Below are positions 42,821 through 53,261 of a stretch of DNA of 64,000 nucleotides, piece after piece. The position numbers and the translations under genes are program-made. Every line of letters begins with the position of its first letter. Position 1 is the stretch's first letter. The notes below the pieces were generated by a model. It saw only the letters and a list, made by a program, of their open reading frames with translations. It did not search any database and was not told where the DNA came from. This DNA comes from Lucinisca nassula (lineage: Eukaryota; Mollusca; Bivalvia; Lucinida; Lucinidae), in assembly GCA_963580285.1 (NCBI GenBank), contig OY757026.1:68201396-68265395 (forward strand), in the 5' to 3' direction.

Positions 42821-43055
42821 TTAACCCATAAAATGCCAATCACGACTATTGTCGTCTGCGGGATACCTTAAAAGTAATTTTTTGCAAATAAAGTGGACCC
42901 AGATCAGACTGCTCTATAGGAGCAGTCTGATCTGGGCCCACCCTGTTTGCCTGTATGCAAGAATATGTTTAAAAGTTTGTAAAACAAAAAATTCAGCAGA
43001 CGACACAAGAAGACCGCATTTTCAGGTTTAGATTTTTCAGTGTCTTAAGGGTTAA
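42821..43055 (+). mobile_element. TTAA MITE family 2
   Basis: TTAA flanks, CCCATAAAATGCCAATCACG, hairpin CAGACTGCTCTATAGGAGCAGTCTG, right end GTGTCTTAAGGG. Confidence 0.88.
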
Positions 43056-43128
43056 GAAATTTTGTTATCTCTTGTTATACATGCAAAATCTGGTTATGTC
43101 TGGTAAGTTGAATTTATATGCATTGGGG

Positions 43129-43372
43129 TTCAAGGGGAATGGGAACACCTGGCAGATTTTTCCGCCATTTTTCAAAGGGAGACAATTTTCGGGACTTCCT
43201 GTTCACTTTTCTATTAGCCCTGTCCCACTGAAAAAGGGGTCTACTCTTAAAGGAAAGAATTTGCTCCGCAGGAGCAAATTCTTTCCTTTAAGAGCTGACC
43301 CCTATTGACATGGGAGACAAAAATAATTTTGCAGGAGTTGCCTCCCCTGAAGGTGTTCCCATTCTCCTTAAA
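43129..43372 (+). mobile_element. TTAA MITE family 3
   Basis: Left TTCAAGGGGAATGGGAACAC, right GTGTTCCCATTCTCCTTAA. Central palindrome AAGAATTTGCTCCGCAGGAG and its complement. Confidence 0.85.
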
Positions 43373-43717
43373 GGCCCAGTCAGTACTATCAAGGTCATAT
43401 CTGCACCTTTCCTGGGAATGGTGACAAGTACAGTGCACATTCTTTTGCAAAAAATTGACAAAAGTTACTACCATTCTTGAATCAGCAGAAAAGGAGAGCT
43501 GCTGCATGTTCTAATTTTGAAATGGGATAGGGGTACTCTAAGAGAAGAATTTGTTTCTTTGTTACTGTAAACTACCTTCATTTTGCATGTTCATAGGTTT
43601 TTTTTTTTTGTATTTTTTTTTGTTTCTTTGTTGTTGTTGTTTTATATCACTTAAATGTCAAGCACTGTTTAGAAAAATATTATAATGTTTTCTGTGGATA
43701 CTTAAAGTTTGCAGTTG

Positions 43718-44045
43718 AAATGACACCCTTTGAAGCACCAATCAATACCATCAGACAACAACATTCCTTTTTTTTTTTTTTTCTTATTATTTTTCAGAAT
43801 GAGTGTGTTTTAGTTTTGTGTCCCACCAGCAGCTAAGGTCATATGGAGACGGGACCTCATTTTAAAATGACACCCTTCGAAGCACCAATCAAGACTAGCA
43901 GACAACAACATTCTATATTATTTTTTTTTTTTCTTATTTTTTTCAGAATGAGTGAGGTGTTTTAGTTTTGTGTCCCACCAGCAGCTAAGGTCATATGGAG
44001 ACGGGACCTCATTTTAAAGACTCATCCGAAAGTCTGGAGAAACCC
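43718..44045. repeat. 147-bp tandem duplication containing a SINE-G piece
   Basis: TGACACCCTTYGAAGCACCA starts at 43721 and again at 43868. Each copy carries a T run and GTCCCACCAGCAGCTAAGG of SINE-G; the second continues further into SINE-G (GACTCATCCGAAAGTCTGG). Confidence 0.85.
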
Positions 44046-44125
44046 AGGCTTATTTTTCAGAGAAATGATGAGCCTGATATCACCAGACAATTCAATTAAA
44101 TGTATAATTTCCCTTATCAAAACAA

Positions 44126-45708
44126 CTAGAGCTGTCAGAGGATCTGACTATAGCCCCGCTTCAGCGCTGTCAGAGAAGAAAGTTATTTAAGCTGCAGAGA
44201 AAACAGTTATGAACAAGAAATAACTGTTGAAAATTTTACATTATCTGGAAAAACTCTAACGAGTTGTGAGCCCTTGTCCCTCATTTCAATGAGCATGATA
44301 CATTACCAGAATGTCCATGTTTATACTAAATTTCATCTTCCATTTTTCAATGTTCAAAGGGTAATAACTCCTAAAGTAGGCAAATCAGAGTCAGGGTTCC
44401 TGCGCTCTGCACATTGTCTCATGGTGCTTTACACTTGTGTGAAGTGTCATGAAAATATCTCAAATGGTTTGTGAGTTATGGAGCCGACACAGTCAAAATT
44501 GCCTTTTTAAATGTTCAAAGGGCAATAACTCCTAAAGTAGGCAAACCAGAGTTATGGTTCCTGCACTCTGCACATCATCTCAAGGTGCTTTTCATTTATT
44601 TGAAGTTTCATGAAAATATCAGAAACGGTTATGGAGCGAACATAGTTAAAATTGCCATTTTTTAATATTCAAAAGCCTATAACTGAAAAAGTAGAAAATC
44701 CAGAGTTTGGGTTCCTGCGCTCTGCACACGTAATATGGTGCTTTACATTTGTGTGAAGTTTCATAAAATTATCTCAAACGGTTTTTGAGTTATCGAGCAA
44801 AGACGGCTAAAATTGATATTTTTCAATATTCAAAGGGAAATAACTCAAAAATTAGGCAATCCAGAGTTATGGTTCCTGCACTCTGCACACCATCTCATGG
44901 TGTTTAATGTTTGTGTGAAGTTTCATGAAAATATGTGAATGGGTTTTAAAGTTATGGAGCGGACACGAAAATTGTTAACAGACACAGACAGACACACAGA
45001 CAGACACACAGAAAATACGAAAACCAGAGTTATGGTTCTTGCGCTCTGCACATTGTCTCATAGTGCTTAACATTTGTGTGAAGTTTCATGAAATTATCTC
45101 AAACGGTTTTCGAGTTATGAAGCGGACACTGTTAAAATTGCCATTTTTCAATGTTCAAAGGGCAATAACTCCAAAAATAAGCAATGCAGAGTTATGGTTC
45201 CTGCGCTCTGCACATCGTCTCATAGTGCTTAACATTTGTGTGAAGTTTCCTAAAAATATCTCAAACGGTTTTCGAGTTATGAAGCGGACACAATTAAAAT
45301 TGCCATTTTTCAATGTTCAAAGGGCAATAACTCCAAAAGTAGGCAATCCACAGTTATAATTCCTTCGCTCTGCACATTGTCTTATGGTGTTTAACATTTG
45401 TGTGAAGTTTCATGAAAATATGTTAAGCAGATACAAAGTTATGGAGCCAACACAAATTAACGGAATCACGGAATTACGGAATTACGGAAAATGTTCAAAG
45501 GGCAATAACTCCAAAAGTAGGCAATCCACAGTTATAATTCCTTCGCTCTGCACATTGTCTTATGGTGTTTAACATTTGTGTGAAGTTTCATGAAAATATG
45601 TTAAGCAGATACAAAGTTATGGAGCCAACACAAATTAACGGAATCACGGAATGACAGAAGGACATGGCAAATCCAATATAGCCCCACTTTTTCAAAGCGG
45701 GGCTATAA
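44126..45708 (+). mobile_element. Helitron-like element, CTAGAGC type, ~160-bp core units
   Basis: 5' CTAGAGCTGTCAGAGGATCT with the following GACTATAGCCCCGC. About eight core units of ~160-180 bp contain TCAAAGGGCAATAACTCC and CTGCGCTCTGCAC. A (CAGA)n stretch lies at 44990. The 3' end is GCCCCACTTTTTCAAAGCGG with GGCTATAA. Located in the last LRP1-like intron. Confidence 0.8.
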
Positions 45709-45804
45709 TAAAATGTTTTATTAATTGATTATCCTATATTACACAAGGTCAACCAATATTCAAAAATCATAAATCATGTTTTTAATTGCGTCAACTAATA
45801 AAAT

Positions 45805-45950
45805 TGTCATTAATCAAGTAATTTCGTATTGGCCCAGTTACAGGTCCTTGGTCAGCTGTATTGGCCTCGGCCTTCGGCCTCGTGCCAATACAGCAGACCT
45901 CGGACCTGTAACTGGGCCAATACGAAATTACTTGATTAATAACATTATAG
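45805..45950. mobile_element. Palindromic MITE (ATTAATCAAGTAATTTC type), best copy
   Basis: GTCATTAATCAAGTAATTTC and CGTATTGGCCCAGTTACAGG on the left arm, almost exact complement on the right, centre GGCCTCGGCCTTCGGCC. The 70-77-codon frames on both strands are shadows. Confidence 0.88.
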
Positions 45951-46529
45951 TATTTGGGCTTTGTGGCCATTTCAAAGATTATTTCACTTATATATCGAGC
46001 CAATCATAAATTAGCTGTGGGAGAAAACCAGAGTATTGGGAGAAGAAAAACTACCTGAAGTTCTTCGTAAACCTCTTTTCTCAATGTTGTACGAAAAATA
46101 AAATTAGAATGTTGTCTGCTATGAAACTTTGATTGGCACTTTAAATGTTAATTACCAGATTTACCCAAAATATTCAGACACATCAATCTTTTCCATTCTT
46201 GTTCTAAAATTTGAACAACTATAATTTTAGTACCTGATGTTGATTCTAAAACATGAGGGCCATGATAGCCCTGGATCGCTCACCTGATCCATAGTGTAAC
46301 AAGTGGGCCCTGGGGAGGGCTATTATTGGCCCCAGGGCTTTAATTTGCATAATCTTGAGGGAGGTCTAAAAGGTGAAGCTTCATACCAAATATCAAAGAC
46401 CGGAGCCTTCTGGTTTCAAACAAGAAGATTTTTTAAGGTTTTCCTTATATAAGTCTATATAAAACCTGTGGGCACCGGGGCAGGTCCATTTTCGGCCCCA
46501 GGGCTATAATTTGTATAATCTTGGTCTAG

Positions 46530-46694
46530 TGAGTGAGTGAGTGTTTCAGTTTTACGTCCCACCAACGGCTAAGGTCATACGGAGACGGGACCTCGGTTTA
46601 AAGACTCATCCGAAAGTCTGGAGAAGCCCGGGATCGAACCTGCGACCCCTGGTTTACAAGGCGAGTAGCGTAACCACTCGACCACGGAGGCTTC
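46530..46694 (-). mobile_element. SINE-G, full length, 14-bp target duplication
   Basis: Minus-strand head GAAGCCTCCGTGGTCGAGTG, anticodon loop CTTGTAA, B box GGTTCGATCCC; tail (GAGT)n. TAATCTTGGTCTAG repeats at 46516-46529 and 46695-46708. Confidence 0.95.
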
Positions 46695-46951
46695 TAATCT
46701 TGGTCTAGATACACTAGACAAAACTTCATAGCAAATATCAAAGAATTGAGCCTTCTGGTTTCAAACAAGAAGGTTTTCCCTATATAAGCCTATGTAAAAC
46801 CAGTGGGCCCTGGTGAGGAGGCGTTTTTGGCCCCAGGGCTTTCATTTGAACAATTTTGGTAGAGGTCTACTAGATGAAGCTTCATACCAAATATCAATGA
46901 CCTAGGCCTTCTGGTTTCAGAAAAGAAGATTTTTAAAGGTTTTCCCTATAT

Positions 46952-47184
46952 AAAGTAGAAGTAAAACAAAGATCAGGAATTGATACAATTAACTTACTCC
47001 ACCCATAAAAGACACCAAAGGGAAAGAAATACAAACATTAAGCGACAAGACCATAATGGAAACCTAAACAAAGGAAGGCCATAAGGACAGTTACTTTCCC
47101 ACAAAATGGCCATATGGCCATCCAAAATAAAAAGACAAAAGTGATACACACAGTAAGTAACAAACAACAACATAAATAAATCGC
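46952..47184 (-). mobile_element. RT retroelement tail nested in Helitron-like core
   Basis: Minus strand reads CGATTTATTTATGTTGTTG through TCCTGATCTTTGTTTTACTT and CTAC. The core unit CCCTATATAAGCCTATG is split, with CCTATATAA on both sides (8-9 bp duplication). Confidence 0.88.
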
Positions 47185-48357
47185 CTATATAAATAAGCCT
47201 ATGTAAAACCAGTGGGCCCCGGGGCGAGGTCGTTTTTGGCCCCAGGGCTATAATTTGAACAATCTTGGTAGAGATCCACTAGATGAAGCTACACACCAAA
47301 TATCAAAGAGCTGAGCCTTGCGGTTTCAGAGGAGAAGATTTTTTAAGATTTTTCCAATATACCAAAGGGCCCCGGGGCGGGGGCATTTTTGGCCCTAGGG
47401 CTATAATTTGAACAGTCTTGATAGAGGTCCATTAGTTGAAGATACACACCAAATATCAAAGACCTGGGCTTTGCAGTTTCAAAGAAGATTTTTCCTATAT
47501 AACTCAATGTAAAACCAAGGGGCCTCTTTGGCCCCAGGTCTATAATTTGAACAATCTTGATAGAGGTCAACAAGACCAAGCTTCATACCAAATAACAAAC
47601 ACATGAGCCTTCTGGTTTCAGACAAAATGATTTTTAAAGCTTTTCCCTATTTAAGTCTACGTAAAACCAAAGGCCCCAGGGCTGGGGCATTTTTGGCCCC
47701 AGGACTATAATTTGAACCATGTTGGTAGAGGTCCACTAGATGAAGCTACACACCAAATATCAAAGACCTGGGCCTTGCGGTTTCAGAGGAAAATATTTTT
47801 TAAGTTTTCATTAAAAAATCTATTTTTGGCTCCTGTGACCTTGATGTGCAACGGACTGGAACCATTTGAACAACTTTGAAAGGGGACCACCTAAGGATCA
47901 TTCCGGTGAAGTTTGGTCAAAAAATCCGATCAGTGGTTTAGGATTGTTTACGGACACATGGATGGACGCACGCATGTATGGACGCACGACGGACAAAAAG
48001 TGATCATAAAGCTCACCTCGGCACTACATGACAGGTGAGCTAAAAACAGTTGGATGAGTGCCAAACAGTATCAACCCAGATGAGATGCGGCATTCTGCGG
48101 CATCTCATCTGGGTTTACACTGTATTGCTAAACCCTGTGTGTCCGAACACATAAGGTTAATAAGTTATTTCAAAATGGCGCCTCCAGTTATGCTGTGTTT
48201 ACCATTCTATAGATAATCACTACACTGTTTTTTATCTACAATCATAGTTGTAAAATATAGAGCAACTACTGAAACCAATATCTCAAAGGGAAGACAACAC
48301 CTAAAATATTTTTCCCCCTTTTCAATAGGGAAGGCTCATTTCAATGGGGAACGGCAG

Positions 48358-48650
48358 CCACTCATCGGGGCTTGAAGAAAGAGATGAGCTGCACGATGCT
48401 TTCACGCCGAGCTGAAACTGACCGCACAGGAGTACTGGTAAACCACTTAGAGGACCTAAGCCTGTCCAGGCAAAGCAGTGCGAGTCGGACCATCCATGCT
48501 TATAAACCCTATGGGGTTCATTGGGAGACGGGGCTTGAGATGTTATTTCCTCTCAATGTCGGGTAAAAATCCTACAAAATTGGAAGCAACATGTCTAAAA
48601 TGACCTATATAGTGTTGACGGGGACATTAAACCACAAAACAAACAAACAT
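48358..48650 (+). mobile_element. SINE-A, near full length
   Basis: GGGGCTTGAAGAAAGAGATG, ACCACTTAGAGGACCTAAGC, tail GTTGACGGGGACATTAAAC and (AAAC)n. A tail-only fragment in the opposite sense lies at 48800-48842. Confidence 0.85.
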
Positions 48651-48894
48651 TTCAATGTGGTCCTATTAACCCTGAGTTGCTTTAAATCACTCTTTAATCT
48701 TTGATTTTGGGCATGGCTATTCTTGAAAACAGAGAGTTAGATTAATGACATGGCATTCTTGCATATAACAGATTTATTCAATAATATGTCCATTCCAGTT
48801 TTCTTTGATTTGAGGTTTAACGTCCCCGTCAACACTATATAGTGGAGGCTACTCTTTAAACTTTTTTTCGCCATTATCCACAGGGGTCTACTCT

Positions 48895-49121
48895 TTAAGG
48901 GGAATGGAGTCACCCGGCAGATTTTTCCACCAGTTTTCAAAGGGTCTTCCTGTTCGCTTTGCTATAAACTCTGTCTCACGGAAAAATGGGTCTACTCTTA
49001 AAGGAAAGAATTGCTCCTCAGGAGCAAATTCTTTCCTTTAGGAGTTGATCCCTATTGACATGGGAGACAAAAACACTTTTGAAGCAGTTGCCTCCCCTGA
49101 AGGTGAATCCATTCCTCTTAA
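48895..49121 (+). mobile_element. TTAA MITE family 3
   Basis: TTAAGGGGAATGGAGTCACC / GGTGAATCCATTCCTCTTAA ends, central AGAATTGCTCCTCAGGAGC palindrome. Confidence 0.85.
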
Positions 49122-49149
49122 AGGAACAAATTCGGTACTGAGGAGCAAA

Positions 49150-49962
49150 ACATCATATTCAATATCTAAGCTCTGGTTTCTGGAAGATTTTCTCATTATA
49201 AGTCTATGGGAACTGATAAGCCTCTGGGCATGGCCAATTTGGACCCCAGGGGCATGATTGGGTGACCACTAGACATATCTACATACTAAATATCTAAGCT
49301 CTGGGCCTTTTGGTTTCAGATAATTTTTGAAATTCTTCCCATTGTAAGTCTATGGGTGCTGATAAGCTCCGGGGCGTGGCCATTTTGGACCCCAGGGACA
49401 TGATTGGCAGTATTTGTATAGAGGACTTCTTGACGTTGCTTCATACTAAATATCTAAGCTCTAGGCCTTATGGTATCAGAGAAGAAGAGTTTTTAATTTT
49501 TTCCTATTATAAGTCTATGGGAACTGATATGTAAGTAGTTGACACTAGATGTTGCTACATTCTAAATATCTAAGCTCCGAGCCTTAAGGTTTCAGAGAAG
49601 AAGATTTATTAAGTTTTTCCAATTGTAAGTCTATGGGAGATGGTAAGCCTTGGGGCATGGCTAATTTGGACCCCAGGGGCATGATTGGCAGGATTTATGC
49701 AGATAACCATTTAACGTTGCTTCATACTAAATATCTGAGCTCTGAACCTTCTGGTTTAAAAGCAGAAAATTTTTGAAGTTTTTCCCATTATAAGTCTATT
49801 GGAGCTATATGTTGCCATGGCAACCAGAAGAATTCCAATCCGATTGGCCCAAAATCTTATGCAGCCTTTCAGAGACTATTTTAAATTTTGGACAGATGAT
49901 AACAGACGACGGATCATTGGCATACTAATACCTCATACGAGCCTTCAGCTCAGGTGAGCTAA
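49150..49962 (+). mobile_element. Helitron-like element, 3' portion
   Basis: Five ~150-bp units with ATACTAAATATCTAAGCTCT and CCCATTATAAGTCTATGGGA. It ends CGAGCCTTCAGCTCAGGTG with AGCTAA. The 5' end appears lost at the adjacent MITE. Confidence 0.75.
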
Positions 49963-50761
49963 AAATGGGAGATATAGTCATTCCCCTTCAGAGTGCCTAA
50001 TGCAAGGGAGAACATTTTTGCGACTTCTTGTTTCCTGTCAGGTAAATTAAATACACTCAACCCTGTAAAAATCATGGAAAAAAATAGAAATGCGTCATAA
50101 GACATAGATGCCCCTGCCTGAAAATATTCTATGTTCGTTTTAATCCATAGAAAGTTATTGACGGTGTTTAAGTTTTGGACCGTTTTTTTTCACATTTGAT
50201 CTGTAAGTATGACCTTGACCGTGGAGGTAAGGACCTTGGTTTTGTGTTAGGCAGATTGTCTCATGGTGGCCAACATTTCTGCCAAGTAATTTCAAAATCC
50301 ATCCAGAAATAAGAAAATTATTGACTGCGTTTTAAGTTTCGGACCCTTTTTTTTACCATTGACCTCTAAGTATGACCTTGACCTTGGAGGTACGTACCTG
50401 GGTTTTGCACATGACATATAGTCTCATGGTTGACAATTCTACAAAGTAATTTCAAAATCCATCCAGAAATAAGAAAATTTTTGACTGCTTTAAAGTTTCA
50501 GACCTTTTTTTTACCATTGACCTCTAAGTATGACCTTGACCTTGGAGGTACGGACCTGGGTTTTGCACATGACATATAGTCTCATGGTTGACAATTCTAC
50601 AAAGTAATTTCAAAATCCATCCAGAAATAAGAAAATTTTTGACTGCTTTAAAGTTTCAGACCTTTTTTTTACCATTGACCTCTAAGTATGACCTTGACCT
50701 TGGAGGTACGGACCTGGGTTTTGCAGGTGACACATGGTCTCATGATGGTTAACATTTCTAA

Positions 50762-52693
50762 CAAGAGCTGTCGCATGACAGCACAGCTCGCCTGTTTTGC
50801 GACTTCAAGATATAAGGTAAAATCTATGAACCATGAAATATAGGTCACACTCACCTTGATATATTTGAACTCAATAATCAGGTCACATGGAACATATATT
50901 CCAGATATTACATTTCAGAATCAAATTGTGTCTGAATTATAAGGCAAAATCATTGAACCATGAAAATAGGTCACAAGGACCTAGATATATTTCTATGTCA
51001 AACATTGGGTCACATGGAACTAATAATCCAGGTGAGACATTTCTCCATCAAATAGTATTCAAGACTAGAGCTGTCAGTGAAACTGACTAGGGCCCCGGCA
51101 GCGCTATCAGAGGAGTAGGAAAATTTGTGGACGGACAGACGGACAGACAGACAGACAGACAGACGGACAGAGTGATTACTATAGGGCACCCACACTTTCA
51201 GTGCGGGGCCCTAATAATAGGAAAAATCACTGAACCATGAAATATAGGACACACTGACCTAGATATAATCCAAGCTCAATCATGGGGTCACATGGAATAA
51301 AAAATCCAGGTATGACATTTCTCCATCAAATAGTGTTCAAGATAATAGGTAGAATCACTGAACCATGAAATATAGGTCACACTGACCTAGATATATTTTG
51401 TGGTCAATTATCGGGTCACATGGAACTAATAATCCAGGTATGACGTTTCTCTATCAAATAGTATTCAAGATAATAGGCAAAATCACTGAACCATGAAATA
51501 TAGGTCATACTGACCTAGATATATTTTGAGGTCAATAATGGGGTCACATGCAACCAATAACCCAGGTATAAGATTTCTCCATCAAATAGTATTCAAGAAA
51601 ATAGACAAAATCACTGGACCGTAAAATGTAGGTCACCATGACCTAGATATATTTTGCGGTCAATTATTGGGTCACATGGAACTAATAATCCAGGTATGAC
51701 ATTTCTCCATCAAATAGTATTCGAGATAATAGGCAAAATCGCTGAACCATGAAATATAGGTCACGGTGACCTAGATATATTTTGAGGTCAATAATGGGGT
51801 CACATGCAACTAATAACCCAGGTATAACATTTCTCCATCAAATAGTATTCAAGATAATAGACAAAATCACTGGACCGTGAAATGTAGGTCACCATGACCT
51901 AGATATATTTTGTGGTCAATTATTGGGTCACATGGAACTAATAATCCAAGTATGACATTTCTCCATCAAATAGTATTCGAGATAATAGGCAAAATCGCTG
52001 AACCATGAAATATAGGTCACAGTGACCTAGATATATTCTGAGGTCAATCCTGGAGTTACATGGAACTAATATCCCAGGTATGACATTTCTCCAACAAATA
52101 GACTTCAAGATATAAGGCAAAATCACTGGACCATGAAATGTAGGTCACCATGACCTTCACCCTTTCACACTTGAACCAATGTCACTTGATTGGCTGCTGA
52201 TGTATAACCAATTGTGTCTTTAACTTGTAAGTATAATGGAAAGGTATACAACAAATTACAAAGGTGTCCTGGATTTTGACCCCTAGCCCCACCCCATCCC
52301 CACTCCCAGGCATGAACCTAGGGGTGTGTTGTCTTGGAATCTCAGAAGACACTCCAAGGTATCCAAGTTGTAAATATGAATGCTTTGTGATGAGTGACTG
52401 TTGAGATATAAGCATTTCAAAAACTTTAACACAGAATTACAAAGGTGTTCTAGATTTTGACCCCTAGCCCCACCCCGGGGCATGAACCCAGGGGTCTGTT
52501 CTCTTTGAACATCAGAGGACCCTCCAAGGTACTTAAGTTCCAAATATGAGTGGTCTGTGATGAGTGACTGTTGAGATATAAGCATTTGAAAAACTTTAAC
52601 GCAGTGTGACGGGAACGCAAACGCACACGCACACGCGCACGCCATCCGGGGTGACAACAATAGCTCTCCATGTACTTCGTACAGGCGAGCTAA
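50762..52693 (+). mobile_element. Helitron-like element, middle of the triple nest
   Basis: 5' CAAGAGCTGTCGCATGACAG hairpin with CAGCTCGCCTG; 3' CATGTACTTCGTACAGGCGA with GCTAA. Two core types: ~125-bp units (GAACCATGAAATATAGGTCA, CATTTCTCCATCAAATAG) and two ~185-bp units (TAGCCCCACCCC, GTGATGAGTGACTGTTGAG), then a (CACACG) stretch. Confidence 0.85.
51065..51214 (+). mobile_element. Helitron-like element, 150 bp, innermost of the nest
   Basis: CTAGAGCTGTCAGTGAAACT through (GACAGACG)n to CACTTTCAGTGCGGGGCCC and TAA. Neighbouring core units read TATTCAAGATAATAGG without interruption, so the element sits exactly between A and T and made no target duplication. Confidence 0.9.
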
Positions 52694-52855
52694 AAATTAA
52701 TTTCAAAATCCATCCAGAAATAAGAAAGTTATTGACTGCGTTTAAGTTTCGGTCCGACGGACGGACGAACGGACGGACGGACAAGGGCAACCCTATATGC
52801 CCTTCTACCATTCTTCGAATGGCAGGGGCATAAAAAAGAGGTGTAGCAATTCCCC

Positions 52856-53067
52856 TTAACCCATAAATTCCAATCACGACTATTGTCGTCTGCTTTGCCA
52901 TTGGCGGGTTATTTTTTGCAAACAGTGTGAACCCAGATCAGACTACTCAGTCTGATCTGGGCCCACACTGTTTGCCTGTATGCAAAAATATTTTGAAAAA
53001 GTTTGCAAAAAAAAAATCAGCAGACGACATTTTCAGATAAAGTTTTTCTCGGCGTTTTATGAGTTAA
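52856..53067 (+). mobile_element. TTAA MITE family 2
   Basis: TTAA flanks, CCCATAAATTCCAATCACG, short stem AGATCAGACTACTCAGTCTG, right end CGGCGTTTTATGAGTTAA. It ends 28 bp from the donor side of an LRP1-like exon. Confidence 0.88.
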
Positions 53068-53095
53068 GAGTGCCCAATGCACTTGAGAAACTTAC

Positions 53096-53240
53096 TTTTT
53101 CAGGATCAAAATCGTATGGCTGATCGAGGGGCTGCCGAGATTCATCCTCATCCTCCTCGGTGGTTTGCGGCATGTACATTGGGTTACTAACTTCTAAGTT
53201 GGCACCATCTTTTAATCTGCTATGTCTAAACTGTCCTCCT
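53096..53240 (-). CDS. LRP1: LRP1-like cytoplasmic exon (first NPxY)
   Basis: 145 bp, entered after TTTCAACAG and left by the donor GTAAGT (53090-53095). It encodes RGGQFRHSRLKDGANLEVSN, PMYMPQTTEEDEDESRQPLD and QPYDFDPEK. NPMY is the membrane-proximal NPxY. GANLEVSNPMY and FDPEK match the LRP1 tail wording. Between them is an acidic cluster EEDEDE. The phase is consistent on both sides (A completes AGA; ends after AAA). A plus-strand-independent minus-strand frame of 109 codons read through the neighbouring transposon and is not the protein. The exon is bounded by transposons 28 bp on its donor side and 21 bp on its acceptor side. Confidence 0.92.
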
Positions 53241-53261
53241 CTGTTGAAAGATGAAAAAAAA

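Larger units (their letters stand above)
46252..48043 (+). mobile_element. Helitron-like element, CAAGAG type, with nested insertions
   Basis: 5' CATGAGGGCCATGATAGCCC hairpin then CGCTCACCTG; 3' GCTCACCTCGGC...CAGGTGAGCTAA after a CGCACG microsatellite. Core units of ~150 bp share TTTTTGGCCCCAGGGCTATA and CTTCATACCAAATATCAAAG. It carries SINE-G (46530-46694) and a retroelement tail (46952-47184). Confidence 0.85.
50100..52833 (+). mobile_element. Helitron-like element (GCCCCTGCC type), outermost of three
   Basis: 5' ATAGATGCCCCTGCC and 3' GAATGGCAGGGGCATAA are complementary. Core units of 158 bp (TGACCTTGACCTTGGAGGT near 50373, 50531, 50689) continue at 52697 with TTTCAAAATCCATCC after the nested element, then a (GGAC)n stretch and the terminal hairpin. 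Confidence 0.8.

Noticed and set aside
45776..46009. Frames of 70-77 codons on both strands
   Set aside because: Both are produced by a palindromic MITE; the same residues (INQVISYWPSYRS) appear at 8.0 kb from another MITE copy.
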